Below are positions 21,536-35,075 of a DNA stretch of 64,000 nt, one piece after another (position 1 is the stretch's first letter; each line of letters begins with the position of its first letter). The translations under genes were made by a program, and so were the position numbers. Location of the stretch: contig CM060684.1 of the NCBI GenBank assembly GCA_030686995.1, positions 11,331,897 to 11,395,896 of the forward strand, read 5' to 3'. This DNA is from Artemisia argyi (lineage: Eukaryota > Streptophyta > Magnoliopsida > Asterales > Asteraceae). The notes under the pieces were generated by a model. The model was not told the DNA's origin. It was given only the letters and a program-made list of their open reading frames with translations, and made no database searches.

Positions 21536-22639
21536 TAATGAGTATCTAAATACTCATCATTTTATACCAATCTGAACTGCCAAAACATCAAAAAAACACT
21601 CAAATATGCATCAAAATACTTAAAATATTTTAGAAGTGTGTTTTATATGTTTTAGATGCAAAATAATCAAAAACAGATAAAAAAACGAACAAAGTTTGCA
21701 TAATTGGCAGTTTCAGTCCCTCAAGTCTCAAAAGTTGTCAAAACTAGTCCCTGGTTATTCTAAAAACATGAAAAAGTCACCAAAGGTCCTTTTTGAATCA
21801 CAAATTACATATTTAGTCATTTGGTGCAAAGTTTCACAAAATTACAAGTTTAGTCCCTGTACTTTGCAAAATTGACATAAATGGTCCCTGGGATGTAAAA
21901 ACTTTGAGAAAATCAATTTTGGTCCTTTTACTAATCTTCTATGGTAGGAATGGTCCTTGGTTGGAAAGTTTGGTGAAATTACAAGATTGGTCCCTGAAGT
22001 TTCAAGTTTGGCAATTTTAGTCCTCGGGGTTTGAAAAATGGAATTTATCACATTTTACCCTTGTACTATTTATCATTGGCATAATAGACCCTTTTGATTA
22101 CTTTAGGTGAATGGCAAATCAAGTCCCTTGAAAATCAGCAAATTACAAATTTGGTCCTTGTGGTTTCTTAGTTAATAAAACAAACGGACCCTTATTATTA
22201 TTTAAAACCAAATCAAACCCAACACCTAATCCAGCCCACTCCCTTTCTTTTTGCTGGCCCAACACCAAAAGCCCACCCAAGCACCCTTAATATTTCCCAG
22301 GGTCAAACCAGTCAACCCCCGCCTTATACCACCAACACTGTTCATCTTCCTCACCACACCCTGAAACCAGAAACCACCATGGTATATCACCTCCACCTCT
22401 ACTACTTTCCAGCTCACCCTCCACCTCACAACCCTATCCCACTCCACAATTAATGCCTTTCCCACCATTTTCCACCAAATCCTTCACTGTAACACTAGCA
22501 AATCTGGTTTTTCTTCCATATCACCCCAACTTGGCTAAAATCTATCTCAATTGTCCCCCTTACACCTCCACATACAACCAAGGTTCATTAATTGCTTCCA
22601 AACCAACCCACACTACCAATTTCACTTTTGGCGCCAAAA
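21536..22639 (+). repeat. Left LTR copy of the composite gypsy
   Basis: Homologous to 37139-38251 from its first base until GGCGCCAAAA at 22630-22639, where similarity stops abruptly. The terminal TG is mutated to TA. It begins with an inverted pair ATGAGTAT...ATACTCAT. The middle has many degenerate 'TTTAGTCCCTGTACTTTG' phrases. A 20 bp perfect palindrome CACTTTTGGCGCCAAAAGTG spans 22623-22642. The true LTR end is probably further right. Confidence 0.85.
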
Positions 22640-24892
22640 GTGCTTTTGAACGACTGAGATAAATTACAGAGATCCAAGGGTCAAAAGTGATGGGAAAAGT
22701 CTCTGAGGATACCAGGAAGCTTATTTTCATCTATAAAGATCAATAGAGAAGAGTGGAAGAGAATATCTAGTATAATTTAGTTTATGTAATATCGACTTAG
22801 CTTATTTTCAATTTCCAGTGTAACTTAAGCTTTCAACTTGTAATCTTAACCTTTCTAGTGTATTTTAACATTTTTTCAATAATCAATCTCCAGTTTTTAA
22901 TATAAATTCAGTTTATGATAAATTTCACTCAAAATCTCCATTTAGCTTAAAAGTGTTTTTAGTTGTTATTATGGATTGATTAAGGTCATATAGGTTCCAT
23001 TATAACTATATAAGCTAGTTGAAACCACTAAAACTCAGTTAGTTACAAGGGATCAAAAATACAAATAAATAGCTATAAAATAAAAAATCAGGAGAAAAGA
23101 AGAATGAGGCAAGAAGCATGGTGGAATTTGGATGACAATGGTTTAGGATTCCATGGGGAATAATAGGGTTGTGATTCTTGGTCATGGTTCTCAGTTCTAA
23201 GTCTGGAAAGCTTTTGTAAGCAATCTTTCATCATTTTCAAAATATCACTGTAGCATAGCTTATGTATACTTATATTCATGCTTATCAGTGTTTTCTAGGC
23301 TTGTTTATAATATTAGAATAGACTTGTTGCTTATGTGTGCCTATTGTTGATTTGAACCTCATAATCTCACAGCTTGGCATCTTAACTGTCACCTATTGCA
23401 GTTGTGGTCATAAGCATTCATAAGTCATAATAACCACATAAGTTTACTCTTAATATATCTAATTTAGCTTATTAAACTATACTGCATCACTAGTTTAGCT
23501 TATATATTGATTTCTCTTTAAAAATCTTCAAACCAGTGCAATATAGGGGTGTTTGGGTTAAGCTGTTCACCTAGGTTCTGTGTTATTATTGTTTGTTGTT
23601 TTAGTATTTTTAGATTGCTTTAGGTTATAGTAGTGTAATACAACCATAGAACACAAGTCTCAAGTGCTAAAAGTCAAAATCTCATATTCCACACCTACAC
23701 AGTAAACTGTGTAGGATTTAGGATCATATAATCTTCATATCATTGCATAAACTCTTGTTTTAGTATAATTTAGCTTCATTTTAGCTTGTCATAGCTTTTT
23801 CAGTCACTTATGATCAACACAAATCGACCAAAGTCAAACTAGAGTTCTAAATTAGAAAGTCAAAATTGTGTTCTTTGACAGAAATCCAAAAGTTGTGGGA
23901 ATTATTATGAATTTTATGCTTGGATTGAGGCCTTGAAACTTGTTTCTACTTGTAGTCTATCACCTCAACTCTTGATTCCCACCTTTTTTATATTTTTAGT
24001 AATTTTGTTGTGGGTCCCACACCCATCCAAACTCACTTGCAGGGGAAGGTACTCCCCTGCTGCAGCCACCACAGTCCCACACCACCATCTTTGGGTGCTC
24101 ATCCTGACCACCATAGTGGGTCCCACAGGCAAATTTTGGGTTCCTTCAACCCACCTCCTAGCAGGCTTCAATAGTTGACCATTAGTTTGACCTTAGGACC
24201 AGTGGACCCCACTTGGAATTGCCCTCAAAGGTTGTCCCATTTCTGTCTCAAAATCCAAATAAGCAAGTGCTTATTGTGGATTCTTGGCTTATTCTTATTG
24301 CTTATTTGGTTGAAACTTGCTCAAACATGTCCAAGTAACTTGTGTGAACCTGGTTTAACCATTGTGGACCCCACATAACTCCATTTGAGCTTAATTCCCT
24401 TCTTGGTCAAAGAAAGTCAACTGTTTGGACTAATAAGCACTCAAAGTGCTTATTTCTGGTTTACATAAAAAGTGTTTTTGTAAAAAGTTTTAGTTTTTAG
24501 TATAAAATTAGTTTGGAAAAAGAAAAAACTCAAAAAACCAATTTTAATTATAGTGATAGCTTCTATTTAATAGAAATTATCATTTTTGGAATCCTGAACT
24601 TATAAGAAAATTATTGGAAATTAAGAATTATTTTTATAACTATTTAATTAATTATTATTATTTAATAAATATTTTTAATTATTTAATAATTCACTAATAA
24701 ATAAGAAAATAAGTCAAATATGCATCAAAATTATTAATTATTTGACTAAAATTAATTCTTAATTCTTAATTAATAATTAATTAAACTAAAATTAAAACTA
24801 GGTGGTACTTTATAAAATATAATTATGCTAAACTTTAGAAATCATTGAAAATAAGTCCAAGGTCCGTACTACATGCACAAAGCCATATAACT
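22640..24892 (+). other. Unassigned left interior of the composite gypsy
   Basis: AT-rich, without domains; the first few hundred bases may be the remaining R-U5 of the LTR. An 18-mer of the LTR (TCAAATATGCATCAAAAT) reappears at about 24716, and a GGCTTTGTGC phrase near 38348 is found inverted near 24877, suggesting scrambling during formation. The gag fragment begins abruptly after CTCCCAAG near 24892. Confidence 0.5.
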
Positions 24893-27800
24893 CCCAAGTG
24901 GGTGCTGGTCCTTCTACTTCATCACCCGTGAGTACTTCTAGCACCGATGCTAAGATAGATAAACTCACGGACGCTATTCAAGCTTTGGTTCTCTCAAACC
25001 AAAAGAAAGTCACTTTCACACAAAACCCTTCACATGCTGAAGTAAAAAAGGTGGAAGTTTGTGTCACTTGTGGTGGCCCACATGCTTACTACAACTGTAC
25101 TGCCACCGATGGTAGTCCTTTTGAAGCCAATGCCTTAGCCAGTACTACAAATCAGGGAGGTAATCAATACCGTCCTCAAATGGAACCAAGTTACCGTGCT
25201 AACACACATATGGGACCACCCGGTTTCAACCACAATTTGCAAAACCGAAACCAGAACCAACCTCGAATGAACTAAGGTTATCAAAACCAAGGGAATTTCA
25301 ATCCTGGACAGAATCAAGGTTTCCAAAATCAAGGAAACTTTAATAGAAACAATTTCAACCCGGGAAATCATTTTTAGGGAAATGGTAATCCAAATCAGGG
25401 AAATTTTCAACCACAACAAGGTTATAATCAAAATTACCAAGTCCAAAATTTCCCAAACCAAACACAAGCCATTCTCCCAGCTCCACAGTCATCATCCGAT
25501 GAGTTGTTGAAGCAGTTCATGAAAACTCAAGAAGAGACAAACAGGTTGTTGGTCAGCCAGATTTTTGAAATCAAGAAATCTTTAAATGAACAACCCTCAG
25601 GCTCTGGAAAACTTCTGAGCAACACGATCGCAAACCCGAGGGGCGATGCAAAGGCGATCACAACCAGGAGCGGAGTTTCATATGATGGACCCACTGTTCC
25701 TACTACCACTTCTTCTCCTTCTCCCAAGGTAGTGGAAAATAAAACTGAGGTAAATAAAGACGAAGTACTTCCTACTCATAATGGGGGTACCCAAGACGTC
25801 CCACCTCATGTTGTCCCGAAACCCAAACCAAAACCTAGAGTTGTTTTTAAACCCAATGATATCCCAGTTGAAACATCTAAGTCCAAACCTTCTACCTCCT
25901 CTATTCCTTACCCCTCACGCTTGAGTGAGCAAAAGCTCCGCGAAAAAGCTAGTCACCAGATGGATAAATTCTTTCAAATCTTCCAAGATTTGCATTTTGA
26001 CATTAGCTTCGCGGATGCTATTATTCTGATGCCCAAATTTTCATCAACAATCAAACACTTGTTAAGCAACAAGGAGAAACTGTTTGAAATGGCAAAGACT
26101 CCATTGAATGAGAACTGCTCTGCAGTTCTTTTAAAGAAGCTTCCCAAGAAGCTGGGAGATCCTTGAAAATTTCTAATACCTTGTGTATTTCCAGGAATGG
26201 TTGATTGCTATGCCTTGGCCGATCTTGGTGCAAGCATCAACCTAATGCCTTACTCAGTTTGGAAGAAACTTTCTCTTCCGGATCTTACTCCTACCTGCAT
26301 GACTCTAGAGCTTGCAGATCGATCGATATCTCATCCTCTTGGCATTGCCGAGGACGTGTTTGTGAAAGTAGGAAAGTTCCATCTCCCCGCTGACTTTGTG
26401 GTGGTTGATTTCGATGCTGATCAAAGGGTCCCTCTCATTGTTGGGAGGGGTTTCCTTAGAACGGGTCGTGCTCTTATCGATGTATTTGAGCAAGAAATCA
26501 CCTTGCGTGTGGGTAATGAAGCTGTTACCTTTAACCTCGATCAAACCTCGAGGTACTCCTCAAATTATGATTCTGAAGCAGTTAATCAAATAGATATCAT
26601 AGACATTGCTTCAGAGGAGTACTCTCAAGAATTTCTTGGTTATTCTCATAATTCTGTGAGTGGGGATTCCACTCCATCATCTGAACCTATCATTTCCGAC
26701 TCTTCCCCTTCTCTCACTCCGTTTGAGGGAAGTGATTTCCTTTTGGAAGAGGTCGAGGCTTTTATCAAAAGTGATTCAGTTCCATCGGGAATTGATAACA
26801 CTGAGATTGATCTGGAGGGAGATATTCTTCTCCTTGAGAAATTGCTGAATCAAGACAATTCTCCTCCACTCCCTCCCGTACAACTTCATAATGAGGAAAT
26901 TAAATCGGTTGATAAAAACAATGAATTTCCTGAGGTCGAGCTCAAGGACTTACCTCCTCATCTTGAATATGCATTTTTGGAGGGTGATGATAAATTACCC
27001 GTCATTATTGCCCAATGTTTAAGTGATGAGGAAAAAGTTGCTCTCATAAAGGTCTTGAAGTCACACAAGCAAGCAATTGCTTGGAAGCTCTCCGATATTA
27101 AGGGTATTAATCCAGATTTTTGTACACACAAAATCTTAATGGAGGATGACTTCAAGCCCGCGGTGCAACATCAAAGACGGGTTAATCCAAAAATCCGTGA
27201 TGTGATTAAACAAGAGGTTCTCAAACTTCTTGATGCAGGATTGATTTACCCCATCTCTGACAGTCCATGGGTTAGTCCCATCCATTGCGTCCCAAAAAAG
27301 GGTGGCATAACTGTTGTCACTAATGAGGAAAATGAGTTGATTCCAACTCGGCTGGTTACCGGATGGCGTGTTTGCATTGACTATCGTAAGTTGAATGACG
27401 CCACCCGCAAAGACCACTTTCCGCTGCCCTTTATGGATCAGATGCTTGATAGATTAGCAGGAAACGAGTACTATTATTTCCTTGATGGTTTCTCAGGATA
27501 CTTTCAAATCCCCATTGATCCATCGGATCAAGAAAAGACTACCTTTACATGCCCTTATGGAACCTTTGCTTATAAACGTATGCCTTTTGGCTTATGTAAT
27601 GCTCCAGGTATGTTCCAAAGGTGCATGATGGCCATATTTACCGACATGATCAGTAAAACAATGGAGGTCTTTATGGATGACTTCTCGGTCATTGGGGATT
27701 CATTCCAAACACGTCTCACCAATTTAGAAAAAATGTTGAAAAGGTGTGAAGACACCAATCTATGTCTAAATTGGGAAAAGAGTCATTTTATGGTCAAAGA

Positions 27801-29850
27801 GGGCATTGTCCTCGGCCATAAGATTTCCAAGAATGGGATTGAGGTTGACAGAGCTAAGGTTGATGTCATTGCTAAATTGCCTCACCCTACTACCGTCAAA
27901 GGTATTAGGAGTTTCTTGGGTCATGCCGGTTTCTATCGTCGATTCATACAAGATTTTTCTAAAATCTCCCGGCCTATGACTCATCTCCTCGAGAAGGATG
28001 CTCCTTTTATTTTCTCACCAGAGTGCATCGAAGCTTTTGTAACATTAAAGAAAAAGCTTACTGAGGCACCCATTCTTGTTGCCCCCGACTGGCATTTTCC
28101 ATTTGAGCTCATGTGCGATGCAAGTGATTTTGCTATCGGTGCAGTCTTGAGGCAACGTAAAACGAAAAACTTTCAGCCTATCCACTACGCAAGCAAAACT
28201 ATGAACGAAGCTCAAACTCATTACACCACTACGGAAAAAGAATTATTAGCCGTGGTGTATGCTTTTGAAAAGTTTCGGACATACTTAATCTTGACTAAAT
28301 GCGTAGTGTATACGGATCACTCGGCTCTAAAATATCTCTTTGCAAAACAAGATGCAAAGCCGAGATTGCTCCGTTGGGTTCTCCTCCTTCAGGAATTTGA
28401 TATCATTATTCGTGATAAAAAAGGAGCTAAGAACCTGGCTGCTGATCATCTGTCCCGATTAGAAAACCCTCATCAAGATGTGTATGAGAAAAAGGAAATA
28501 AATGAAACATTTCCTCTCGAAACACTCAATGCGGTTGCTTTTCGTGGAGATTCTACTACCCCATGGTTTGCTGACTTCGCAAACTACCATGCGGGTAACT
28601 TTGTTGTGAAAGGGATGTCAACCCAACAGAAGAATAAATTCTTTAAGGATGTCAAACATTACTTCTGGGATGACCCCTACTTATTCAAAATCTGTGCGGA
28701 TCAAGTCATCCGACGGTGTGTATATGGACAGGAAGCCACTGAAATTCTCAAGGCTTGCCATGCTGGACCCACTGGGGGACATCATAGTCCCAATTACACC
28801 GCCAAAAAGGTGTTTGATTCCGGATTCTTCTGGCCCACAATTTATAAAGATGCCCAGGATCTCATTAAAACCTGTGACGCTTGTCAACGTCATGGAAACA
28901 TTTCACAAAGAAATGAGATGCCACAAAATGCTATTCAAGTCTGTGAGATATTTGATATCTGGGGCATTGACTTTATGGGGCCATTCCCATCATCTTAAGG
29001 AAACAAATACATACTTGTGGCTGTTGATTTCTTATCAAAGTGGGTTGAAGCGAAAGCTTTACCCACGAATGATGCCCGAGTTGTAGTGAAATTCCTGAAA
29101 TCTCTTTTTGCCCGTTTTGGAACTCCACGTGCGATCATAAGTGATCGTAGAACGCATTTCTGCAATGACAAATTTGACAAAGTCATGCAAAAGTATGGTG
29201 TAACTCACCGTCTTTCTACCGTGTATCATCCACAAACAAGTGGGCAAGTGGAGGTTTCAAACCGTGGTATCAAAAGGATACATGAGAGGACTGTAGGTGA
29301 AAACCGTGCTGCATGGTCGGATAAATTGGATGACGCATTATGGGCCTTTCGTACAGCTTATAAAACACCCATTGGGTGTACACCTTACAAGCTTGTGTAC
29401 GGAAAGACATGTCATCTACCGATGGAACTTGAGCACAAAGCCTACTGGGCATTAAAACATGCCAACTTTGACCTCAAAACTGCGGGTGATCACAGAAAAG
29501 TTCAAATGAATGAATTAAATGAATTACGTGATCAGGCTTACGAGAACTCTTTAATCTATAAAGAAAAAATAAAGAAGATTCATGACTCAAAAATAAAGAA
29601 CCGCGTTTTTAACGTTGGTGATCGAGTCCTTCTCTTTAATTCTAGATTAAAGATCTTCTCGGGTAAACTAAAAACCCGTTGGACTGGCCCATTCACTATC
29701 ACTAAGGTTTATCCATATGGTACCGTTGAGTTATCTCAAAATGACGGTCCATGTTTTAAAGTGAATGGGCATCGTGTGAAACATTACTTTGGAGAGGACA
29801 TACCATCCATGGTTGTCCCGTATCTCCAAACTTTCCCCAAGGACAATTAA
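24893..29850 (+). pseudogene. gag (C-terminal), protease, RT, RNase H, integrase of the composite gypsy
   Basis: One frame without frameshifts but with four in-frame stops: TAA 25273-25275, TAG 25375-25377, TGA 26164-26166 and TAA 28996-28998. Domains in order: zinc knuckle CVTCGGPHAYYNC (25060-25098), Asn/Gln-rich gag tail, protease [12 protein letters not shown] (Asp 26221-26223), RT with FMDD (27670-27681), RNase [11 protein letters not shown] (Asp 28117-28119) and [10 protein letters not shown], integrase zinc site (GGHHSPN ... CDACQRHG), and catalytic triad residues at 28966-28980 (GIDFM), 29143-29145 (D) and 29251-29253 (E). It ends at TAA 29848-29850. The first roughly 300 gag residues are missing here; an N-terminal piece lies at 38540-38881. 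It closely resembles Anthemideae gypsy polyproteins I remember. Confidence 0.93.
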
Positions 29851-30596
29851 ATTCGGGGTCGAGTCAAGCTAGCGACTCTGTAATCAAAAATAGTAGCAAT
29901 ATGGGTTTTCACCCATATTTCTGTCTTCTTTCTCTTTTCTACCACCCTAGTGTGGGGGAGATGCCCTACATGTTGTATATATGTATATATTTAAAAAAAA
30001 AATGGTGTGTAAATAGCCTAAAATAAAGGTTATTAATATTTCCTTCTTACGCTCTAAGTGTCGGTTTAACACCCGCTACTTTGAATATTGAGGGCAATAT
30101 TCATTTCTAAGTGTGGGGGGGGGGGGGGGGGGATTCTCACGAATTCAAACAAATGTTCCATCAAGCACCCTCATTTGATCAAAATTTAAAGTTTTTTCAC
30201 ATTTAGAAATGCAATAAATGGTTATCAGTCCACCATGTCTAACCCACATAAGGATTGGCTAATCCAGGAGCAAACGGCTCTTGGTAAAGATATCTCAAAA
30301 CCGTTGATGGCTTGCAATTTGCCCAAAATTGTATGGTAAATCAACTCGCCATATACTAAAAAGTGAATGAGTTGGCTAGCCCGCAAGATTATGGCTTGTG
30401 GTAAAGGCAGTGGAAAAACCATAATTGGTAATCAGCTCACCAAGATGTTGACTTTGTCCATCAAGAGTTGCCTAGTCCAGAAGCAAACGGCCTTTGGTAA
30501 AGACAAAACAAATCCGTTGACAGCTGGTGGTTTGCTAAAAATCACATGGTTATCAAGTGGACCATAGTTCTTACTTGAACTGATACATTTGGCTAC
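29851..30596 (+). other. 3' non-coding tail of the composite gypsy
   Basis: No gene. Holds a G19 run (30114-30132) after AAGTGTG and a degenerate tandem array whose units share CCAGAAGCAAACGGC and TTTGGTAAAGA (near 30266, 30400 and 30480, continuing at 37045-37080 beyond the nested element). Confidence 0.6.
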
Positions 30597-32011
30597 TGAT
30601 GAGGCGAAAAATGAACCACTTTTAGGGGGTCATTTAAGCCCCGGAATTGAATTTATTTGATCAAATATTGCCCTAAATCGTTCCTTTTGTGATTTTAGGT
30701 ACTTTGGGAGAGAAATCTGGAAAAGGAAGCAATTCGGACGTTTTTGGAGCATAAAAGTGAAGAAAATGCCAAAGTCTTAATTTTCCTTGCTGGGAACAGT
30801 AGGTGACGGCGTCAAGAAGGAAATTCTGACGGCGTCAAGAGTAATTTCCATGACGATCCAGTACAGAAATGAAGGCGTCACGAAGTAGGGCGTCAAGAGT
30901 AAAGTGCATGACGGCCTGGAAACACATAACACATGACGGCGTCAAAAGTAGATCAAGGCAGTCCGAGAAGTATTTTGGCGGCGAGATGACGGCGTCACCA
31001 ATTTGGTCTTGACGCCGTCAGACCCTATTTCCTATATATAGTTTTCTAATTTTTACACATAAAAAGGAGAGAAGTTTTGGAGAAACCCTAAGGCCGAACA
31101 TAGTACGAATTTTACAGGTTTTTCAAGGGTTCTCAGCCCTTGATCCCTTTCATGTGTAATTGAGATAAGTATTCTTTTAATTCAATCAATATGTCTATGT
31201 GTTGGTTGTCTATATCTTGTTCTTGTCTTAATTCCATCATGCTAGGCTAGATCTATCTTGTGTTTTCTTGGATCTAATGAAACCTAGATGTTAATTATGT
31301 GTTGATTACTTGTTTATGGTTGTATTGGATGAATGATTTCGATGTTAGGCTTAAGAAAACTGGCAGATCTCCAAATGGTAACATGCTTGAACGTCTTAGG
31401 AAATATGAACTGACGTGCACTAGGTTTTATTGGTTCTATTTAATGCATGAGTAAATTCTAATGATCCCATGTTAGGAGCTTCTTAGCCGGCTCGACATAG
31501 GAGTGAAGTAGGCACTCATAGGATTGGGGAATTAAGTGCGCCACCCCATAAATGATATTAAGGAATACAATCCGTCATCCACGCAACTATAACAAGTAAT
31601 TAATGTGTAAGAGATATCTAGGGAGTAGCGAAATCTAAGTAAACACAACTTCTCCACTTATTGCTCACAACCTTAGTATAATTTAGTTTATTTTTATTTC
31701 TTGTATTTTATTTTGATTGCATCTTTAGTATTGGGTTAGTTGACTAGCAACTAATTCCGCCCAAATCCTTCAAAACCCGAGATTTTTACTTGCTTTCTAA
31801 AAAATATAAAAATACAAAAATAATCATCCTTCACCTTTAGAACTAGTATTTAGGTTTTCTAATCCTAGCGACACTATTCCTAGCTGAACGATCAATCCCC
31901 CGGTACTTGTCACTATACTATACTACAACGATCAGGTACACTGCCTGGTGGGGGTTGTAAGCTTCTCAAGATCCCTTGAGAGGTAAAGCCTGGTGCGATT
32001 CCCACGTATCA
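30597..32011 (+). repeat. 5' LTR of the non-autonomous gypsy
   Basis: Starts TGATGAGGCG, ends CACGTATCA. TGACGGCGTCA-type motifs are at 30804, 30827, 30934, 30987 and 31010, with partial ones between; a TATA box (CTATATATAG) is at 31032-31041. Confidence 0.95.
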
Positions 32012-32017
32012 AGTTTT

Positions 32018-32036
32018 TGGCGCCGCAGCCCGGGGA
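32018..32036 (+). other. Primer binding site (tRNA-Asp type)
   Basis: TGGCGCCGCAGCCCGGGGA, one base different from the site at 5260-5278. Confidence 0.88.
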
Positions 32037-32195
32037 ATAGTTATTGTCTAGGTTAGAATCTCTTTTTATTAGGTCTACTTGCTAGATTCCTTTCTAGTAA
32101 GATTTTATTTTTTATTTTTAGGTTTTCTTTAGTCTATCTTTTTCTTTGTGCCTTTGTTAGTAAATTAAAATTCATTGACTATTCCGTTGACCAAT

Positions 32196-33187
32196 ATGGA
32201 AAACGCGAATCCACCCCTTTCCCCTAGAGAAGTGGCTATGTTACGTGAACAAATTGAGAGTGAGATTAGGGAACTTACGGAGCTTAATAGGTTGAGCTCG
32301 AACATGCATTTAGTGACCTAGCGACCGCCTTGTATTCAAATGAGGATCTAGGGCCTAATGACTTTGTGAATGTTGTTGAGGGACTAGAAGAGAGGGAAAT
32401 AGATCCGAAGCTTAATGATTACTTTAATCTATACCCCACTAAGGAGGAGATTGCATATTATAATAATCTTATTGATAACCCGCGATCTCCTTTCACTATA
32501 ATCGAACCTAAGATAAAGAGAGGCGATCCTAAGAATGCTAAGATACCATGTATGATTGGGTATAGACACATTAACAATGCTTACATTGACTTTAAATCCC
32601 CAATCAACGTTATGTCCTCAAATGTTTATAATGATATAGTGAAAACATGACTTGAACCTAGAAAAGATCCTAAATACCCCGGTGGAGTTTGTAACTTTGT
32701 CGGGAGAGTTAAAGGTTTACATGTCTTTGTTGGGAATTTCACTTTTATCACCGACTTTATGATTGTGGAAGATCTTGCTAATGTTATTGATTGTCGATTA
32801 TCCAATGTTGTGTTTGGAAAACCGTTTGTTGAGGTGTCTAAGTTGGAATATGATGAGATAAAAGGAACGATCTGATTTGCAAGTAACACCGATAGTATCA
32901 CTTATAGGATGCCTAATAGGATGAAAGAATTTAGCTTTATATCCTGGTTTGATAAGGACAACGTTGGTTCTTTTGAGGACATCAATGAAGAGGATAAGAA
33001 AAAGGGCATGGATTATGTATGGGAAAAAAGGAGTCTTTATTACAAAGATTACTTGGCCCTAGGACCAAGGTATAAAGTCGATAAAGAATTTGCCCAAAAG
33101 ATTATGGGGGCGGTTGAGAAAAAGGTGATTGGTTTCTACAAAGAATATTTACAATCGGAGAGTGGAACCAACGATGAGGTCACGTAG
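32196..33187 (+). pseudogene. Protease-like ORF of the non-autonomous gypsy
   Basis: Probable start ATG 32196 (MENANPPLSPREVAML), a frameshift before 32330, then one frame to 33187 with TGA at 32648-32650 and 32873-32875 (both possible CGA to TGA changes). The central part parallels the retropepsin region of gypsy gag-pol: IPCMIGYRHINNAYI and INVMS align with the segment containing DLGASINLM, but the catalytic DLG is not conserved (DFK). Then come FVGNFTFITDFMIVEDL, VFGKPFVEVS and a C-terminal tail IGFYKEYLQ. I recognise this domain order from Anthemideae gag-protease-like predicted proteins. It probably has no protease activity. Confidence 0.75.
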
Positions 33188-35033
33188 TAACCCATGACTT
33201 TGAGTCTAGCTACAAGACTCGTAAATAAAGAAAAGTGCTTCGTGGGAGGCAACCCATGTTTTGTGTGATTTTATTTTGTTTGTTTGTTATTTGCTTTCGT
33301 ATGCATGCTTTATTTTTATTGTTGGTAGATCATGTTTCTCAATTAAATAGTGGAAATACTTTACTTTGTTGTGTTGGCCTAGTCTTAACTCCACCTAAAA
33401 GTATTTTTGCAAAAGATAAGTGTAAGGGGAAACCCCAAATATGTTTTCAAGAAACAAACCGATCATGATTCTCCACAATATTAAATGAACATGTATATTC
33501 GTATTTGTTAGAGTCAAATGCTTGTATCGAGTCATAATGAAGTTTTGCAGGATTTTCCAGGAAGTAGGAGCAAGTTTTTCCAGAAATTTTCCGGAAACTT
33601 AACATAAGAATTTCTGCAGGTCACTTCTGACGGCTTCACGAGTTAACTCTTGATGGCGTCACGTGTAAAAATCTGGAAATTTTACCGGTTTTGTTATTCT
33701 AACGGAGTCTTATGGTTTTTGTGAATTATTAAGTTTTATAATCTCCAGGAAATCTGCAAACTTCATTCCACAAGCATTATATCTTATTTTGTTTTCTAGG
33801 ATTTAGTAACTTATATAGTTTGCCGCCGATTTTATGCGAGGTTGTCTTGCCTATTTCTCAGGATTTACAGGTTATGTATGATAAGAAGATGATTTATATT
33901 CTGGAAGGGAAGCTTTGATTGTTCATTTTCTTGGAGGAAGATTTAACCTGGCCACCTTATTATCCATACCGAGCGAATCAGGGGAGTATTTGATTTTATT
34001 CTTTTTACTTTTTCACTTTTACATTCTTTACTTGAACATTGGGGACAATGTTCATCCTAAGTGTAAGGGGAGGGTAAAATGATGATACCTTACATATGCA
34101 CTTTCGCTTGAGTTTGTTTGATTGATAGTAGATGTGTAATAAAACTATGAGAAATACTTGTTAATGCAATTTTAGCGCCAAATTTAAATGTTTTTACAAC
34201 ATTTAGGAGTGAAACTTTAGCCATAGCAAGCGTCTCATGGATAGGAGATTGTATGACTAGCACATAACCGTATATTCAGAAAAATTTTCCACCCAAATAT
34301 GTGAGGTTCGCCTTTAGATTTGATAGGGAAAGCATTTACTATTAGTGCTTATGAGTGCACCGGTAGCATTTAGATTCTAGAACTTGTGTTAGTGATACAT
34401 CCCGAGACCGCTAGTGAGACTACATTCGTGTAGTAGGATTTACTACATGATAAGAGGCATTAGGATCACCCTTGTGTTAAACCCGTATCATAATTACTTG
34501 ACCATTTAAGTTATATTACTTGGCTAGTTAAGTCAACTAATTTTTCCCACACCCTTAGCGTTGTACTCATTTTTAGTACACGAAACCCCTAGTACACCCC
34601 TCCGAGCCTATCTTTTCGTTTCTAACTTTAAGCATTTTACTTAAAGGAAGAATTTGTTACACCCCACTTAAATGTACACCCAAATCGCCTTAGGCTTCCG
34701 TGCATGCGCTCATCTTTAATGCATTATTGTTATTTGTTAAACCCTAAGTTAATTATCTAATTGATTACATGGTTGCTAAGTCGAGTCATATCCTTGTACA
34801 TATTGTTTTGGGACGATTGGGACTCATGGATAAGTACTTATTTTATGGAGTAATGGGAAGAACATCATATATTACCCCCGTATGTGCGCTAATCTTAAAA
34901 GTACTCCAAGTGTTTTGATTTTCTTGATTCGAGTCAATAGATTAGTTTATTGTAAAGTATGTAAAGATTCAAGTGTAAGGGGAATGTTCATTCCCTATGA
35001 TGTATTATTTTGGATGGTAGGGTAAGAGTGTAT

Positions 35034-35075
<42 letters not shown>

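Noticed and set aside
30114..30132. G19 run as a regulatory or quadruplex element
   Set aside because: A single homopolymer next to polypurine-type sequence; length may be an assembly artefact.
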